Origin: Hypomyces perniciosus
Taxonomy: Eukaryota > Ascomycota > Sordariomycetes > Hypocreales > Hypocreaceae
Length of the DNA stretch: 64,000 bases
Reading direction: 5' to 3'
NCBI GenBank assembly: GCA_008477525.1
Contig: SPDT01000003.1
Coordinates: 3,534,001 to 3,598,000 of the forward strand
In this document: piece after piece, positions 50,001 through 63,924 of the stretch
Numbering within the stretch: the stretch's first letter is position 1
How the letters are laid out: the number at the start of each line of letters is the position of its first letter
Notes under the pieces: model-generated
Told to the model about the DNA's origin: nothing
Seen by the model: only the letters and a program-made list of their open reading frames with translations
Databases searched by the model: none
Program-made: the position numbers and the translations under genes

Positions 50001-52776
50001 ATAATCCATAGCAATTAGAGTTATCCGTACAGACCTGTATGGAGTACTCTGTACTTTGTACGAAGTACTCTATCCCTAGTAGTAATTAGAGTTATGCAAA
50101 GTATCCGTATGGAGTAGTACACTATATATGACTTCGTTTGTTGGTTGTGGTGTGGTCTTTGTTGTATTATTGCACCCTTGCTCACCTATGTACATCAGAT
50201 ATCGCACATTTTCTCTATAAACGACGTTCATAATTAGTCCTTATTTTTGGCCATGATTCTGACTGTCCATGAAATGAATGGCTGATCAAGTCAATTCATC
50301 CACAGGGGTGCCCTCAGAAAAAGAAATCACATCCCTTACTAGTGCTACTCCGTATAAAACAGTGGCTTGGTGCTGAGAAGTTCGTACTAATGAGAGTACT
50401 AGTACTAGTATATACTCCGTACGAAGTACACTACTACTCGTAGTAGTCGCCGTATCTTAGTACTCGTAGGAGGTATGTACTCCGTACAACTAACGGATGT
50501 CCTCAAGGATGTTTGTTTGCCTTCAAAATCAGGCGGGCTTTCCATTCTGTCCTTTCTTTCGCTTGGACGTTCAGCGCGCTCCTCCGGGCCACCTTCAGAC
50601 ATTCCGAGGACTCCATAAAAACCCCGCAACTGGACCTAGCGAAGCCAAGATGCCGGGCTCAGCTTTCAAATTCAGAGATGCCTACGAGTACGGAGTACCT
50701 GCTTGTGCTGCTCATGCGCACCTCACACGTACGGCTTTAAGCAGAAGAGTTCGACAAGAATGCCAATGAAACATCGTTATGTATTCTTAGTACACAGACG
50801 AGAGGTTAGGGATGAATAAGTGCCAATTCGAGTGCTTCGTACGAAGTAGTGCACGAGCAGTAAGCAATAAATTGCAATCTAGTACTTATCGTACTTCGTA
50901 CCTGTACATACCTACATACGAGCTTTCCTTGGACGGGGTGCAGTTTTGCCGAAACTAGTGGATTCCTCTGTAAGTACTCCGTAGGATGCACTCTCCAGCG
51001 CCGTCGGTCTGCCTCGGTCAGCAGGTACAACATCATGCTATATCTGAGGCAAGATACTCCAAAATAGGAAACTACAGTGTTAATGATCGCAATATCGCAT
51101 ATAAAAACACTGTATACATGATGTACGAGGCGGGTCTAGGGGAAAGCTTCCGGTGTCTGGGTCTTGGGACCAGCCCCACGTGGTCTTACGGCGGGTCTCT
51201 GTTCGTATGGGGGGATGAGATGCGGCCTCCTTTCTCCTGGAATAAATTGGCAATCCACTTTCTATTGCTCAGGGAGCAGACCTACTAATAGTCCGTGCTT
51301 CATACTTCGTACACCTGAACCATCGCCCGTCGCAGTGCTTCTTCGTACTACATGAGTACTTGGCTGTATGAACGAGAGTTCTCGCACAAGCCGTTTGTTT
51401 GCTTGCATTGGCATCGGTTGCCACGACAGCTCAGCGCAAGTTGTCGTTGCTTCTCTTGGTGGATACAGGATACATACATACCAAGTGAGATCACGACACA
51501 CACAGCATGAGCATCAAGTTTCCGTTCAATTGATCCGTGCGACTTGCATGTTTGTCCGTTGATACTACCACACGCATCAACGGGATGAGAAGAGAAATGC
51601 CGCTGAGATTGCGCTTCGACACGTTCCTGCAGATGAAAGTGGGTTTATACTTAGTCGGACTAGGTAGTATACTATATACATTTTCACCCAAAGAGGATCC
51701 GGAGACTCGGATCTGTAAATTTCGCTCGACGGATTTTGGCCTACCATTACATTATTCCGCCAACCGGTCGCATTTCTGGTCACAACTTGAAGGCGAGGGC
51801 GCGAAACCATTGGCGGCCAGAAATCCACGGTCTTTCTTCGCCCAAACGCCTTTCATCACTCACTGTCCACCATTGGTCCTGCGACTATCGTTGCGGCCCT
51901 TGAGCAAAACGACGCGATAAATATTTGGTAGTTCTCTAATTCGTAAAAGGAGAAAAAGCCTGTACTTGGGCATTCAGAAACCTGCCTATCAATTCGTCAA
52001 TGTAGGTAGTAGTACGAAGTAGTAGATAACATCTGCGCTCAGTACACTAGACTAGCAAATGGAGTGGAATACTACCTACCTACTACATACTAGGGAGGTT
52101 AATGTCAAGAGCAGTAATAATCTTGCGCTGGGCGTCCAAGTCTCGATTCTTCAGCTTCTATCCATCTTTCATCAAAGGTCTTTGCCCGGTCTCTACTTCG
52201 TACCCTGACCAGGAATTGTTGACCTTGTGCATTAGAGCGGCTTTGTTGTGGATTTAAAGGCTCTTCTGGCTTAGGTTCGTCGACACTCCCCGCCGGCCGC
52301 TGCCAGCTGTTAGAGAGGTTTATGCGCCGTCTCGCCTAAACTCACGAGTGCCTGCAACGGTTTAGCACCTTGTTTCGTTACGAGAAGCCCCTCTGCAAAC
52401 TGAAAGGGAAGATCTCCAACACCACCCCATCACACCTCAAACGCACAAAACACGACGGCAGCCATTCATCGTCCCCGACCTTTTCGCGCATCTTCAGGGC
52501 ACGCTTTGAGGACGGGTGGCATGCTCCTTGTCATCGGTCCAACGAGCGCCGCCATCGGCTCGGGACAAGGCTGACTCGCGGATCTGTCGACCATGTCCTG
52601 CGGTGATTTTGTCGCCCCATTGTCATCGTGATACTTCCGCTGGCACGGATTAGCCCTTCGCGCAACCCGTTTCGACGACTCTCGATTAGTACGCTTCTGC
52701 ACATTCTGCCTCGCTGATCATTTCTCGCTCGAGCCCCTCCTCCCCTCTCTTCCCCTCCCCCGCGCGCGCGTTGACC
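47084..52776. other. 5.7-kb non-coding region between two divergent regulator genes
   Basis: No gene found on either strand. It holds a G/A-rich tract near 47518-47618, and TACTCCGTA motifs at 49333, 49900, 50346, 50413, 50478, 50689 and 50975 with TACGAAGTAC variants between them. Long leaders, unannotated long non-coding RNAs or distant promoter elements are possible; none can be proved from sequence. Confidence 0.55.
47518..47618. promoter_or_regulatory. G/A-rich tract (pyrimidine-rich on the coding strand) upstream of the C2H2 gene
   Basis: About 100 bp of almost pure purine on the plus strand with at least six runs of four or more G, 435-535 bp upstream of the C2H2 ATG. On the gene's own strand this is a CT-rich stretch as seen near fungal transcription starts. 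The G runs could also form quadruplex structures. Confidence 0.5.
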
Positions 52777-55700
52777 ATGGACGGCGTCGTGGGCACCGCG
52801 CCGCCTGGCACAATGTACGTTCGCGCTCTTTATGACTATGAGGCCGACGACAGGACCAGCCTCAGTTTCCACGAGGGCGATGTCATCCAGGTCATTACGC
52901 AGCTGGAAAGCGGCTGGTGGGATGGCGTTATCAATGGGGTGCGTGGCTGGTTTCCCAGCAATTACTGCCAGATCATTACTAGTTCCGACGATCTTCCCGA
53001 CGCTGGCCAGAATGGCCATGGTGACCACGTGGAGGACGATGTTGAAGATGCCGACATATACGATGACGGCGCTGAACAGGACGAGGATTCTGAGGGTGAA
53101 GCCTTTGGGGGCTTGCCTCTCGAAGGCACTGATACTGGCGACAAATCGCGGGCTGACTTTTGGATACCCCAAGCCACTCCCGACGGTCGACTTTTTTACT
53201 ACAATATGATGACGGGCGATCGCAGTATGGAGCTGCCGCTCGAGTCGCCCGTCTCGTCGACCGAGACAGGCCCTAGGGATCGCATGAACGTTACAATGCC
53301 CGAGAAGACGAGACCACCTCCAGAAATGATGGCCCGTGGACTGACCCAGGATGAAGACGACGACTCGGCCACCTCGGCTTCAGAAGCTGAGGGCGAGTCT
53401 CTGAGGTTTGCATCAAAAGGATCAATGGTATGGGCCCCCATTTGCTATGCAACGGGCTACTGAATCCGCTAATATTCGCCTTCCAGTCTCGCAATCGAAC
53501 CTCTTTCAGCGCGGTCTTGTCCCCATCCACATCAATGGACTCTATCAACGGAACCTCGCCGGGAAGGCGAAAGAGAACCGATACCTTTGCCAATGGGCAT
53601 GCGGCTCCTGGCCAACCGCCCAATATGGCATCCGCGACATCTTTCACTAGCACTACCTACAATCTCCCCACCACTGCCAGTGTTCCGCGATCCTTCTTCG
53701 ACGACGGATCAACCCCTCCTCTCACCTGGAGCCTCCTCGTTTCCAACATGAAGCGCGCCATCGACCGATATCGTGATGCAATTACCAACAATAGTCGCTC
53801 CGAGTATGTCGCGAGAGCCGAAGATATATCTGACCACCTAAGACTACTCCTTGCTGCTGGCTCTGGGACAACCGACAACCACTCCGGTCAACCCTCCATC
53901 ATATCGACAAACAAGGCGCTTTACCCACACTTTCGGGACATGATGTCCAAATTCTCCAAGCTCGTCATTTCTTCTCACATTGCGGCTGCCGATTGGCCCA
54001 ACGCCGAATCTGTTCAGAAATGCTTGCAAGAGGCCGACGGTGTTTTGCTCGGTGTCTTCAGCTATGTTGAAGTAGCTAGACAGCAAAGGGGTGAGGATAT
54101 CCCACGACTCTTTCCGGGGTTTGTCATTGGCAGTACTGCTGGAGGAAGCTGGCAGAGTAACGGCTTAGGACCACGCGATCTTCTCACACCCAACCTCCTC
54201 GAAGATGAGGAAGGTTTTTCTGAGCCCACAGTGATTCTGGACGGTAAACTTCTCGAAAGACTGGACGATCACAAGCGAACGCTTGTGTCTAGCATTCGTG
54301 AACTGGACAAGAACCTGGTGGCGCCAGATAAGATTATCACACCTTACCGCCATGAGGTCATTGGCAATAATATCTGCTCCTCCGGCGGGAGGGTTGTGGA
54401 GGCGTTCAAGCCCTGGATTGCAATGATTGAGTCTATCGACTTATCTTCCCTCGGCAACAGCTTTCAAACCCCGCAATTGGCAGATTTTAGCATCAACAAG
54501 CAGTCACTGTATGACAACATATCAGATCTCATCTTGGCCTGTCAGGCTGTTGCTGGCCCTTTGGCAGATGAATGGTCTGAGGTACGGGGAGAGTCGCTAG
54601 ACAGCCGTCTGGAATATGTTCGCCAGTGTTCCAGAGCACTAGAAACCAACTCGTCTCATATAGGCTTCTCATTACAGCTGCTATCCGAGCAGGTCCTGAT
54701 TAACATCCAACAGCAGCAGATAGAGCCCTGGTCACGCGGGGAGCAAGTGTTGAGAGCACCACTGCAGAGGGGTGAATCACTACCTTATGACCGACTACAC
54801 CAGCGATCAGATTCAAGGGCCACAACAGTACGGCCGCCGCTAATTACCGCGCAATCCTTCACTGAAGGAGACACCCTGGCCGGTGGTTTTAGGAAAGACA
54901 ACTACTCCAAGCTTAAGAAGATACTTGGAGAGGATCCATCACCACAATCCACGCTCCAAGCTGACGATGACACGCCTGATTTCTTATATCTAGATTACGA
55001 GAGTGATATATCTTGGGATACAAAGGCTACACAGCCTACTGTCAAAGGAGGATCGCTACTGGCGCTGGTGGAGCAGCTAACGCGCCATGATAAGCTTGAC
55101 TCTAACTTCAATAACACGTTCCTTTTGACCTACCGGTCGTTCACTTCAGCACGAGAACTCTTCGAGCTTTTGGTGCAGCGGTTCGGCATACAACCCCCCG
55201 AAGGCCTTACACAGCAGGACTATGAAATTTGGCGCGATCGCAAACAAAAGCTCATCCGATTCCGCGTGGTAAATATTCTGAAGAGCTGGTTTGATAGCTT
55301 CTGGATGGAGGAGTATAATGAGGAGTCAAAGCAGCTTATCCGCGATGTATTCACGTTTGCAAAAGATACCGTCAAGTCAACGGAGACTCCCGGCTCTGGG
55401 CCACTGATGGCGGTTCTAGATCAAAGACTTAGCGGGAAGGAGGCTGGAGCCCGGCGTTTGATCCAAACGGTCAACCAAAGTACCCCGACGCCAATCATGC
55501 CCAAGAACGTGAAGAAGCTCAAGTTCTTGGATATCGATGTGATGGAATTTGCCCGACAACTGACAGTCATCGAGTCACGGCTGTACTCTAAGATTAAGGC
55601 AGCAGAGTGCTTGAATAAGACTTGGCAGAAGAAGGTCGGCGAAGGCGAGCCTGATCCAGCACCAAACGTGAAGGCTCTGATCCTTCATTCCAACCAGATG

Positions 55701-56515
55701 ACCAATTGGGTGGCGGAGATGATCCTAGCTCAAATGGATGTCAAGAAACGAGTCGTTGTGATAAAGCATTTTGTTGCTGTTGCCGATGTATGTCCCGACG
55801 CTGCGTTTTATCTGACCTGTTAACTAATACTTGTCACAGAAATGTCGAAGCCTTAACAACTTTTCCACGTTGACATCCATTATCTCTGCGCTCGGTACCG
55901 CACCAATCGCTCGTCTGAAACGAACGTGGGATCAGGTTCCACAGCGGACGCACAGCGTCTTGGAAACAATGCGACGTCTGATGGCCAGCACCAAGAACTT
56001 TGGCGAGTACCGCGAAGCGCTCCACGTCGCAAATCCACCGTGTATTCCTTTTTTTGGTAGGAGCGGATCGGCCTGAGTAACTCAGAGTGCAAATCTGACA
56101 GGAGTACAGGCGTATATTTGACTGATCTCACTTTTATCGAAGATGGTATTCCCTCAGTCATCAAGAAGACAAACCTCATTAACTTTGCCAAACGAGCGAA
56201 GACTGCTGAGGTAATTCGTGACATTCAACAGTACCAAAACGTGGGATACTCGTTGCAGCCAGTTCCCGAGCTGCAGGACTATATTTTAAGCAACATGCAA
56301 GCAGCTGGAGATGTTCATGAGATGTATGACAAGAGTTTACAGGTTGAGCCCCGTGAACGTGAGGATGAGAAGATTGTGAGGTATGTGCATACTACAGGAT
56401 CAGACGTCAGTAAAACTAGCAACCGAGACTCCATCGTCTCTTGCAGAGTGAAGAAGAGGGATGCTGACACGTGTTTTCTTTCTACAGGGTCTTAGCGGAG
56501 TCGGGCTTTCTTTGA
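52777..56515 (+). CDS. Cdc25-type Ras guanine nucleotide exchange factor with SH3 domain
   Basis: 1155 aa from five exons: 52777-53427, 53487-55787, 55840-56056, 56110-56380, 56488-56515; introns 52-107 nt. It activates Ras by GDP release at the plasma membrane, upstream of cAMP/PKA or MAPK signalling. SH3 domain at residues 14-68 (ALYDY, SGWWDG, GWFPSNY); acidic linker; a WW-like segment at 128-155; long middle region; RasGEF N domain from about 738 (LLALVEQLTRHDKLDSNFNN, FLLTYRSF); catalytic Cdc25 domain about 898-1145 (DVMEFARQLTVIES, NQMTNWVAEMIL, PPCIPFFGVYLTDLTFIEDG, LINFAKRAKTAEVI). The last exon of 28 nt gives the family-typical end KIVRVLAESGFL. A competing acceptor at 56446 would give a different tail. 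The start lies directly after a CG-rich leader. Confidence 0.95.
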
Positions 56516-57416
56516 GCAACCTCACCGCAAGGAAGCGAGGTTTGACAACATAACTTGAGGCTCCATCCACCTACAAGGCAAAGGCTCTGGTGTGTGAGCC
56601 ATGAGCCGTTTCAGTATAGGGCATGGTTCACCGCTACTATCACACAGCAGGGCAGCGGTTGATGGTATAAGCGAACAAGCGGCAAGAGTCGGGGGATAGT
56701 GCCTAGCACTAGGATCGAGCACGTTCGGTGCAAGAAGCCCATGCAAGGCGACGATATGGGTCTGCTATCTGGTGGCCCAGACTGGTGAAGGAGCTCGAAC
56801 GTGCTCTTTCGGGTGGAGCTCTTCCAGCAGTTCGATTTTGGTTGAGACTGCATGGCACTGACTCTCAATCTTCGATTGATGGGAGAAAACAACACCGCTC
56901 ATTTTGGTCAAATCCAATCCAATACCTGCCTACCACATGCCCGGAGTTGGGCGGTACCTATCGCCAAAGCATCAATCACTCAACTCGGGACGATGTCAGC
57001 GATAGTTGGTTTTTGTAGCTGGAATGCGTTATGACATTGTATGTTTTTATGCACGCATTTGGCGTTATCGATGATATTTGGAAGCAGAGATATACTTGCG
57101 GTAACGAATGGGCAAGGCTGTCTCTACGCTATATTTCCTTTCATTTTGCGCTAGATAGATTAGGCTGGCCGGATGTGTATTATTCGGACATCTCCAGCCA
57201 TGCGGATATGAGATGAGAAAAACGATGTATGTATGTACTAGTATGTACCTCTATGAACGTATCTATAACTTATAGAAAGCTCTACTGGGCTTTGAAATCA
57301 GAAACCAAGGGCAAAAGGGTGGCGATCAGGTCTGTAAGAAACATAGCACTATATTCATCAAGGCGTTAACAGGCTATCTAATAGTACATTGATTCGCGTG
57401 GACATCATTTTATAGC
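56516..57416. other. convergent intergenic region, 0.9 kb
   Basis: Between the Ras GEF stop and the stop of the small hydrophilic protein gene. Short frames only; 3' UTRs expected. Confidence 0.5.
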
Positions 57417-58289
57417 TCAGTGCTTGTGGAGCTTATGCTTGATGCGTTCACCAAGACTCGGTTTGTCCTTGCCATGGCGGTCACCACCTGCAGCTTTGTC
57501 ACCGTCGTCCCCACGTAAACCTTTATTTTCCATCAATCCTAAGAGGAAGATTTAATAAGTACTCTTCGTTCGCTCTTATGAAGGATTTAGGTGTCAAGGT
57601 GATGAACTTACGATCAGCTTCCCGGCCAGCACCGGGTTTGGCGGCATCAAAATCGCCTCCGTCAGCGGCCAGGCCAGTGGTCTTGACATACTGCTCACCC
57701 GTTCCTTTATCGTCCGGGTCGGCTTCTTTGGCGCCCACGGGAGGAGAGATGTCTGTTTCGTTTGTCCTAGCGGCGGTGGCAGCATCTCCCCCGTTTTCCC
57801 GGGCAATGGTTTTGAGGGGCTGAGGTCCGTCTCCCGGGACGTCCTTGAGGTCTCCGGCTCCGGGATTTACGTCGGTGCTCTCTGTCGACCCTTTGGTCTT
57901 GTTGGCGTCGAGGAACTGTGTGTCGTCCGTGACAACTGTGGTGTCGCGTTGGTCATTCTGGGCGCCGCCAGTGGGGGGCGCATCCGTTATCAAGTCTTCA
58001 CTGCCGTTCAAAGTGGATGCTACTTTGCTTTGGTCTTCGGCGTCTGAGGTTTCGTGTCAGCCGGTGTGTTCCGGAACGGTGTGGGGCCGCGACCGGGTTG
58101 CCGAAACGGGAGGGAGAAGCGAGCCAAAGAAAGGAAATATTTACCCATGTTACCGGCGTCATAAGGCTCGCCCTTGGAGACATCACCAGTGGCGCCAGAG
58201 ACTGGCTCCTTGTGGGTTTGTTCGGAAGTGTCTCCTTCTCCCCAGACGGCCTTGACGGCGGCTGATGCCATTTGGTTGATGGTTTCCAT
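57417..58289 (-). CDS. small hydrophilic Asp/Gly/Lys-rich protein, possible stress protein
   Basis: 232 aa from exons 58289-58145, 58043-57612, 57538-57417; introns 101 and 73 nt, both phase 1. The ATG at 58289 (METINQMASAAVKAVWGEGD) was chosen; an in-frame ATG at 58478 would add a Tyr/Ser-rich stretch lacking coding character. The protein has almost no hydrophobic core: repeated Asp, Gly, Thr, Pro and Lys, no cysteine and few aromatics, so it is predicted to be disordered. It ends with a short basic helix-like tail, KPSLGERIKHKLHKH, a type of ending I recognise from small fungal proteins of unknown role. Late-embryogenesis-like or stress-protective behaviour is inference. The three exons read through in one phase-consistent frame, supporting a real gene. 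Confidence 0.8.
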
Positions 58290-59682
58290 GCTGGGTGGTT
58301 GAGATAAACCAATCAAATTATAGAGATGACTGTTATTGAAACTATTTTGATATTCCAATGAATAGCGTAAGTAGTGATACAATTTGATTGAATAGTGGTT
58401 TTGGCAAGAAGTTATGGTGAGGAGAATGAATTCTGTTAACAGATTACCTGGTGGATTGGAAGCTTTAATACTCCTCAAAACAAAAGTGTCATTTTGGTCG
58501 ACCTGGCTCTGACGTCAATGGGAGGGGCACAAATACCTGTTAATAGTTGGCTGAAGGACAGAAAAGGATTACAGGACGGATCGGCGCAGCCTTGGGAGCT
58601 TGAGCAAGTTAGGCCTCTAGGAACGATTGTGATGTATGCTGCCAGGCGGCATACATCATCCAAAGCAGCACGACATCACCGACCATCACACACAATCAAT
58701 ATGGTGTATGCAGAATGTACACACACAGACGGCGCCGTTGGTTCGAGGTGTGGGATCTGGGGAATGACGAATTCACAAGGCGATGACGCAGTTGTTGATC
58801 CAGAAGCAGCTTTTTTTGTCTGCGATGATTCGGGTTCGATCAATAGTGGGACTGACCCGACGATCCTAGCATTGTGGGGATGAAACGGTCGGTATTTCTT
58901 TAGTGCAGAGACCATGGATGCAGTTCTAGTTGGCTGAGCGCATGGATGACGCGTGCTACTGCGTGATGGTGCATCCCCGTGACGCTTTTGATGATAGTAC
59001 TACTCATAATACGAAGTACGTACTTCGTACTAGATGGTGGATGGTGGATGATTCTTTTAGAAACCCAGGGTCTCCTGGAATGTTTGGATGTACAGAGTAC
59101 GAAGTAGGTAAAACTATGCATACGGAGAGTTATTCGGCAACTGCCAAAGTAACCGGCATCAATCTATCTACTCCGTAGACTGACTTCGGAAGCTGGCATT
59201 AAACGTGTTGACAGTTTGTTGAATTTAGTAGGTTTTCATGTTCATATCTGTGGGGCGATAAGACTCCTGGCGAGTAGGAGCCCCCAACTTCAGCACATGG
59301 ACTTTATACCTTATCTGTACGGCGCAATACTATCTACAAACTACTCCATGCTGGTATACTATTAAACATTGAACGAACCTAAGGTATGCATGCGTGATCA
59401 AGCTGACGAGGCCACAGTCCTCGTCTCTTTTAGGCTTCCATTTCTTTCCTTTCCTTTCCTATATAAATCCCGTGATACGCCCATATCAGGTCCCCAGTCA
59501 GGGGCCTGTTGGCGGCCATCAAGGGTACATGATCCAACGATTCCCCTAATCTCGCTGGTTAGGCCAAGGGCCATTCGATGCCTCCTCCCGCCCTATCCCG
59601 CGTCGTTCCCTGACAGTGCCCGCTCTTTCGTCGTTTTTTCTTCCATCATACAAGTAGAGTCTACTGGACCAGTAGCAGCAGC
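58290..59682. other. 1.4-kb divergent intergenic region
   Basis: Shared upstream side of the hydrophilic-protein gene (minus) and the GDSL esterase gene (plus). It contains an inverted TACGAAGTAC/GTACTTCGTA pair near 59010-59032 and TACTCCGTA at 59169. No gene seen. Confidence 0.5.
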
Positions 59683-61132
59683 ATGTGGCAGTCCTTGGCC
59701 CTCGCTGCCTGGTTGCTGCTGCTGCTGCTGGCTCCAACAAGGGGCTATGGTTTGGTCATCAAGTCATACCGGGAGAATCATATCTGGCAACAGTCCCAGC
59801 AGCATGTTATAGGACCACATTCAGGCATGTCAGGAAGTTTACACGGTTTGTCCATCGTGCCGCGTGCTGACCAAGATTCAAGTAGACTCTCCTCTTAAAC
59901 TTCCATCTCGCCCAGAGCCCGTCTTTCCTCGTCGGCCCCGCCACCCTCCTGCTGGCTTCATTGCTCTTGGGGACTCCTATTCTGCTGGTATAGGCACTGG
60001 ACTATTCAACGGCACCGAGGACGATTGCCGCCATGGTTATAATGCCTATCCTATGCTGGTCCACGGCGATCTTGTTTATGGCCACGACGATGATTCGCCC
60101 TCGTTTCAGTTTCTCTCCTGTACAGGCTCTACGATCGACGATATGCTTGCAGGCGCCGAACACAGTCAGATAGACGAGTTTAATACAACCTCTACCGCCG
60201 ACTTCGCTCTCCTGTCAATCGGCGGCAATGACCTAGGCTTCTTCGACATAATGAATAGTTGCATCTTCCGTTTCTACAGCTTCTACTCTGGCACCTGTGA
60301 AGCCGCCCTCCGTCGAGCCGATGAACAAATGGCGGGCACAGAGTTTGAGAACCGGCTTCGTCTAGTCATCATGGAGATTCTCGACCGCGTTCGCTGGGAG
60401 AAACGGCCCTGGTTCACTATTACTGTCACCGGATACGCCCGTTTCTTCAACGCCGATACTGAGGAGTGCGACGATTACTCTTTTGGTATTTGGTGGCGCG
60501 GTCCGAAGCTCAAGCGCGAACTTCGCCAGCGGATGAACGACATGGTCCTTGCAGTGAATGCTAAAATCCGGCGCTCAGTCGATGCTATAAACGCCACTTT
60601 TACTGAGCCGAGGGTCTTGTTTGTGGACTATGACGACGCCTTTGAGGGGCATCGCTTCTGCGAGCCAAACATTGTTGAACCTGACTACGCGAGAAACGAG
60701 ACGTGGTTTTTTCTTGTTGGGGGCGAGGATAACGCCCCCGGAGGCATGCGACGGCTTGCTGCAGCCCACCAGGATCGGCCGCTTCCCCCAACATCTCCGT
60801 TGATTAGCCCCGGAACCTGCCTTGAACCTGCCCAGAAATCCGGGGACTGGGGAGAGCTAGCTCTGTGTATGATGGCTATGGCTGCCAGCAAAGATCCAAC
60901 TTTACGTACGACAGGGGGCAGGTTTGTGGCGGAGAACTCCATGTGGTATGTTCCCACGTATTACGGGAAAACATTTCATCCAGTGAGTCCCTTTTGGTTC
61001 CATCATCGTTAATCTGCCTCGTACTATGAAGTTGAATTTTAACCTGGCTTGACATAGCGGACACTGGGCCATATGGCTATAAGAGACCGAGTTTATCAAC
61101 TATGGCAAGAACGGACTAATCCACAGGACTGA
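59683..61132 (+). CDS. secreted GDSL/SGNH-family esterase or lipase
   Basis: About 390 aa from three exons. The start at 59683 gives a signal peptide (MWQSLALAAWLLLLLLAPTRG). The first intron is small and not resolved: the joins 59805/59876 and 59845/59883 both keep frame; a CTGAC branch-like site lies at 59866. Exon 2 ends at 60982 (GTGAGT donor) and exon 3 is 61058-61132. Block I is FIALGDSYSAGIG with the nucleophile Ser; block III is SIGGNDLGF with the oxyanion-hole Asn; block V His is in YGKTFHP at the end of exon 2. Exon 3 adds RTLGHMAIRDRVYQLWQE, the normal ending for this fungal subgroup. Reading through the intron instead would give a false tail VSPFWFHHR. The substrate is unknown; extracellular ester hydrolysis is expected. 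Confidence 0.9.
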
Positions 61133-61729
61133 TGATACTGATTGTGTATACGATTTCTAAGATGTTTCTTTTTTCCGGTCAACAAACTCTGATCCAAGTG
61201 CTTTGTATTCACACATCAGGAATAGCTATTGTGATGAGGAGACAATGACATGCTGGCAATGAGATTATTGAGTCGTATAAGCAAGCGCCAAGACGTTTTT
61301 AATAGAATCCTATGCTCAAGAAAATCAATTGTTTAAACCCTCGTTTCCGAAATATTTTCCGTTTCCAATCCTCTCACACTTCTACCATCCTACAAAAAGC
61401 ATAAAGGAGAGAAAAAAGGTTGAATTGTTTCTCAACTTGTAAGTTCAATTGAGCCAGGGTTATTCTCCATGGGGAACGTGGGGCGCGCTACATAACCCAG
61501 ACCAGGCTTCCGGAATATCTTTGTTGCCTTGTCCGTTGCCTATTCCGGCGCCATACACGTTAATCACCTCTGGACATCAGCCTCGCAACCATTAAGGTTA
61601 TCTATCACTAAACTGTCAACTTTCTTTCCATTTTCCCTCCATCGCGCGACCAGGACATACAACGAACCTCAAACCCGCGACCGGAATAATCTCGATACCC
61701 CCGGAGCAAAGCGGGGACATAGCGACATC
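61133..61729. other. intergenic, no gene seen
   Basis: 597 bp between the esterase stop and the Sgf73 start; contains the Sgf73 promoter. Confidence 0.5.
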
Positions 61730-63208
<1,479 letters not shown>

Positions 63209-63924
63209 ACGTGAAGCACATGAAGAGAAGGTTATTTTTTTTCAACATTACTGGTCAGTCTAGCGCAGGGTGCATGGAGTTTTTTTTTTTTTTGGCTATA
63301 AATAGGGCTCGAGATTGGTTCCAAAGGTCAAGGTTGGCTTTGATGACTGAATGACGAATCAATATTCATGGAATGGGCTTACGGATCGGGAGGAAACAGT
63401 GAGATGATTCAATACCACAGCGTGTCGGCCTTGTTTTACTTGTCCATATATTTTTACCTTTGTATCTACGATGATAGTTTCAGCAGCAGACGAATGATAT
63501 CAGCAACACAGTCGATTGATTGGTTCTACAAGTAGATGAAGTTAAAACCCTTCATTTAATAGTTCTATCAAATGCTTGAACAGCTTGGACTCAGTTCACA
63601 TCGGATAGATAGGCACGTGGGCCGAGGTATGACGTATTGTCTCGATTAGGAAACTAGCAGCATTGCTAGTCCTACTATTCTCAAGCCTGCCTCACCTCAG
63701 ACCTCGATCGTGTCCGAACAAACTTCTCAACTCCTCCACATGGTCTGGGCTATCCAGTCCAAGATTTGTATTCAAACGTTTTTCCTCTCCGTTTTCTCGG
63801 TCTGTGCCGCTGGACTCAAATTCACATCAACAAACGCCAGAGCGCATTGAGTTACAGTTCCTCTCTCAAGAACCGCTTCTTTGCGCCTTGGGAATTTTTC
63901 TTTCTCCTCGTCCGTTTCCTTCAA
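63209..63924. other. intergenic, 0.7 kb
   Basis: Non-coding; includes a run of 14 T at 63280-63293 shortly after the Sgf73 stop, a likely 3'-end element. Confidence 0.5.
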
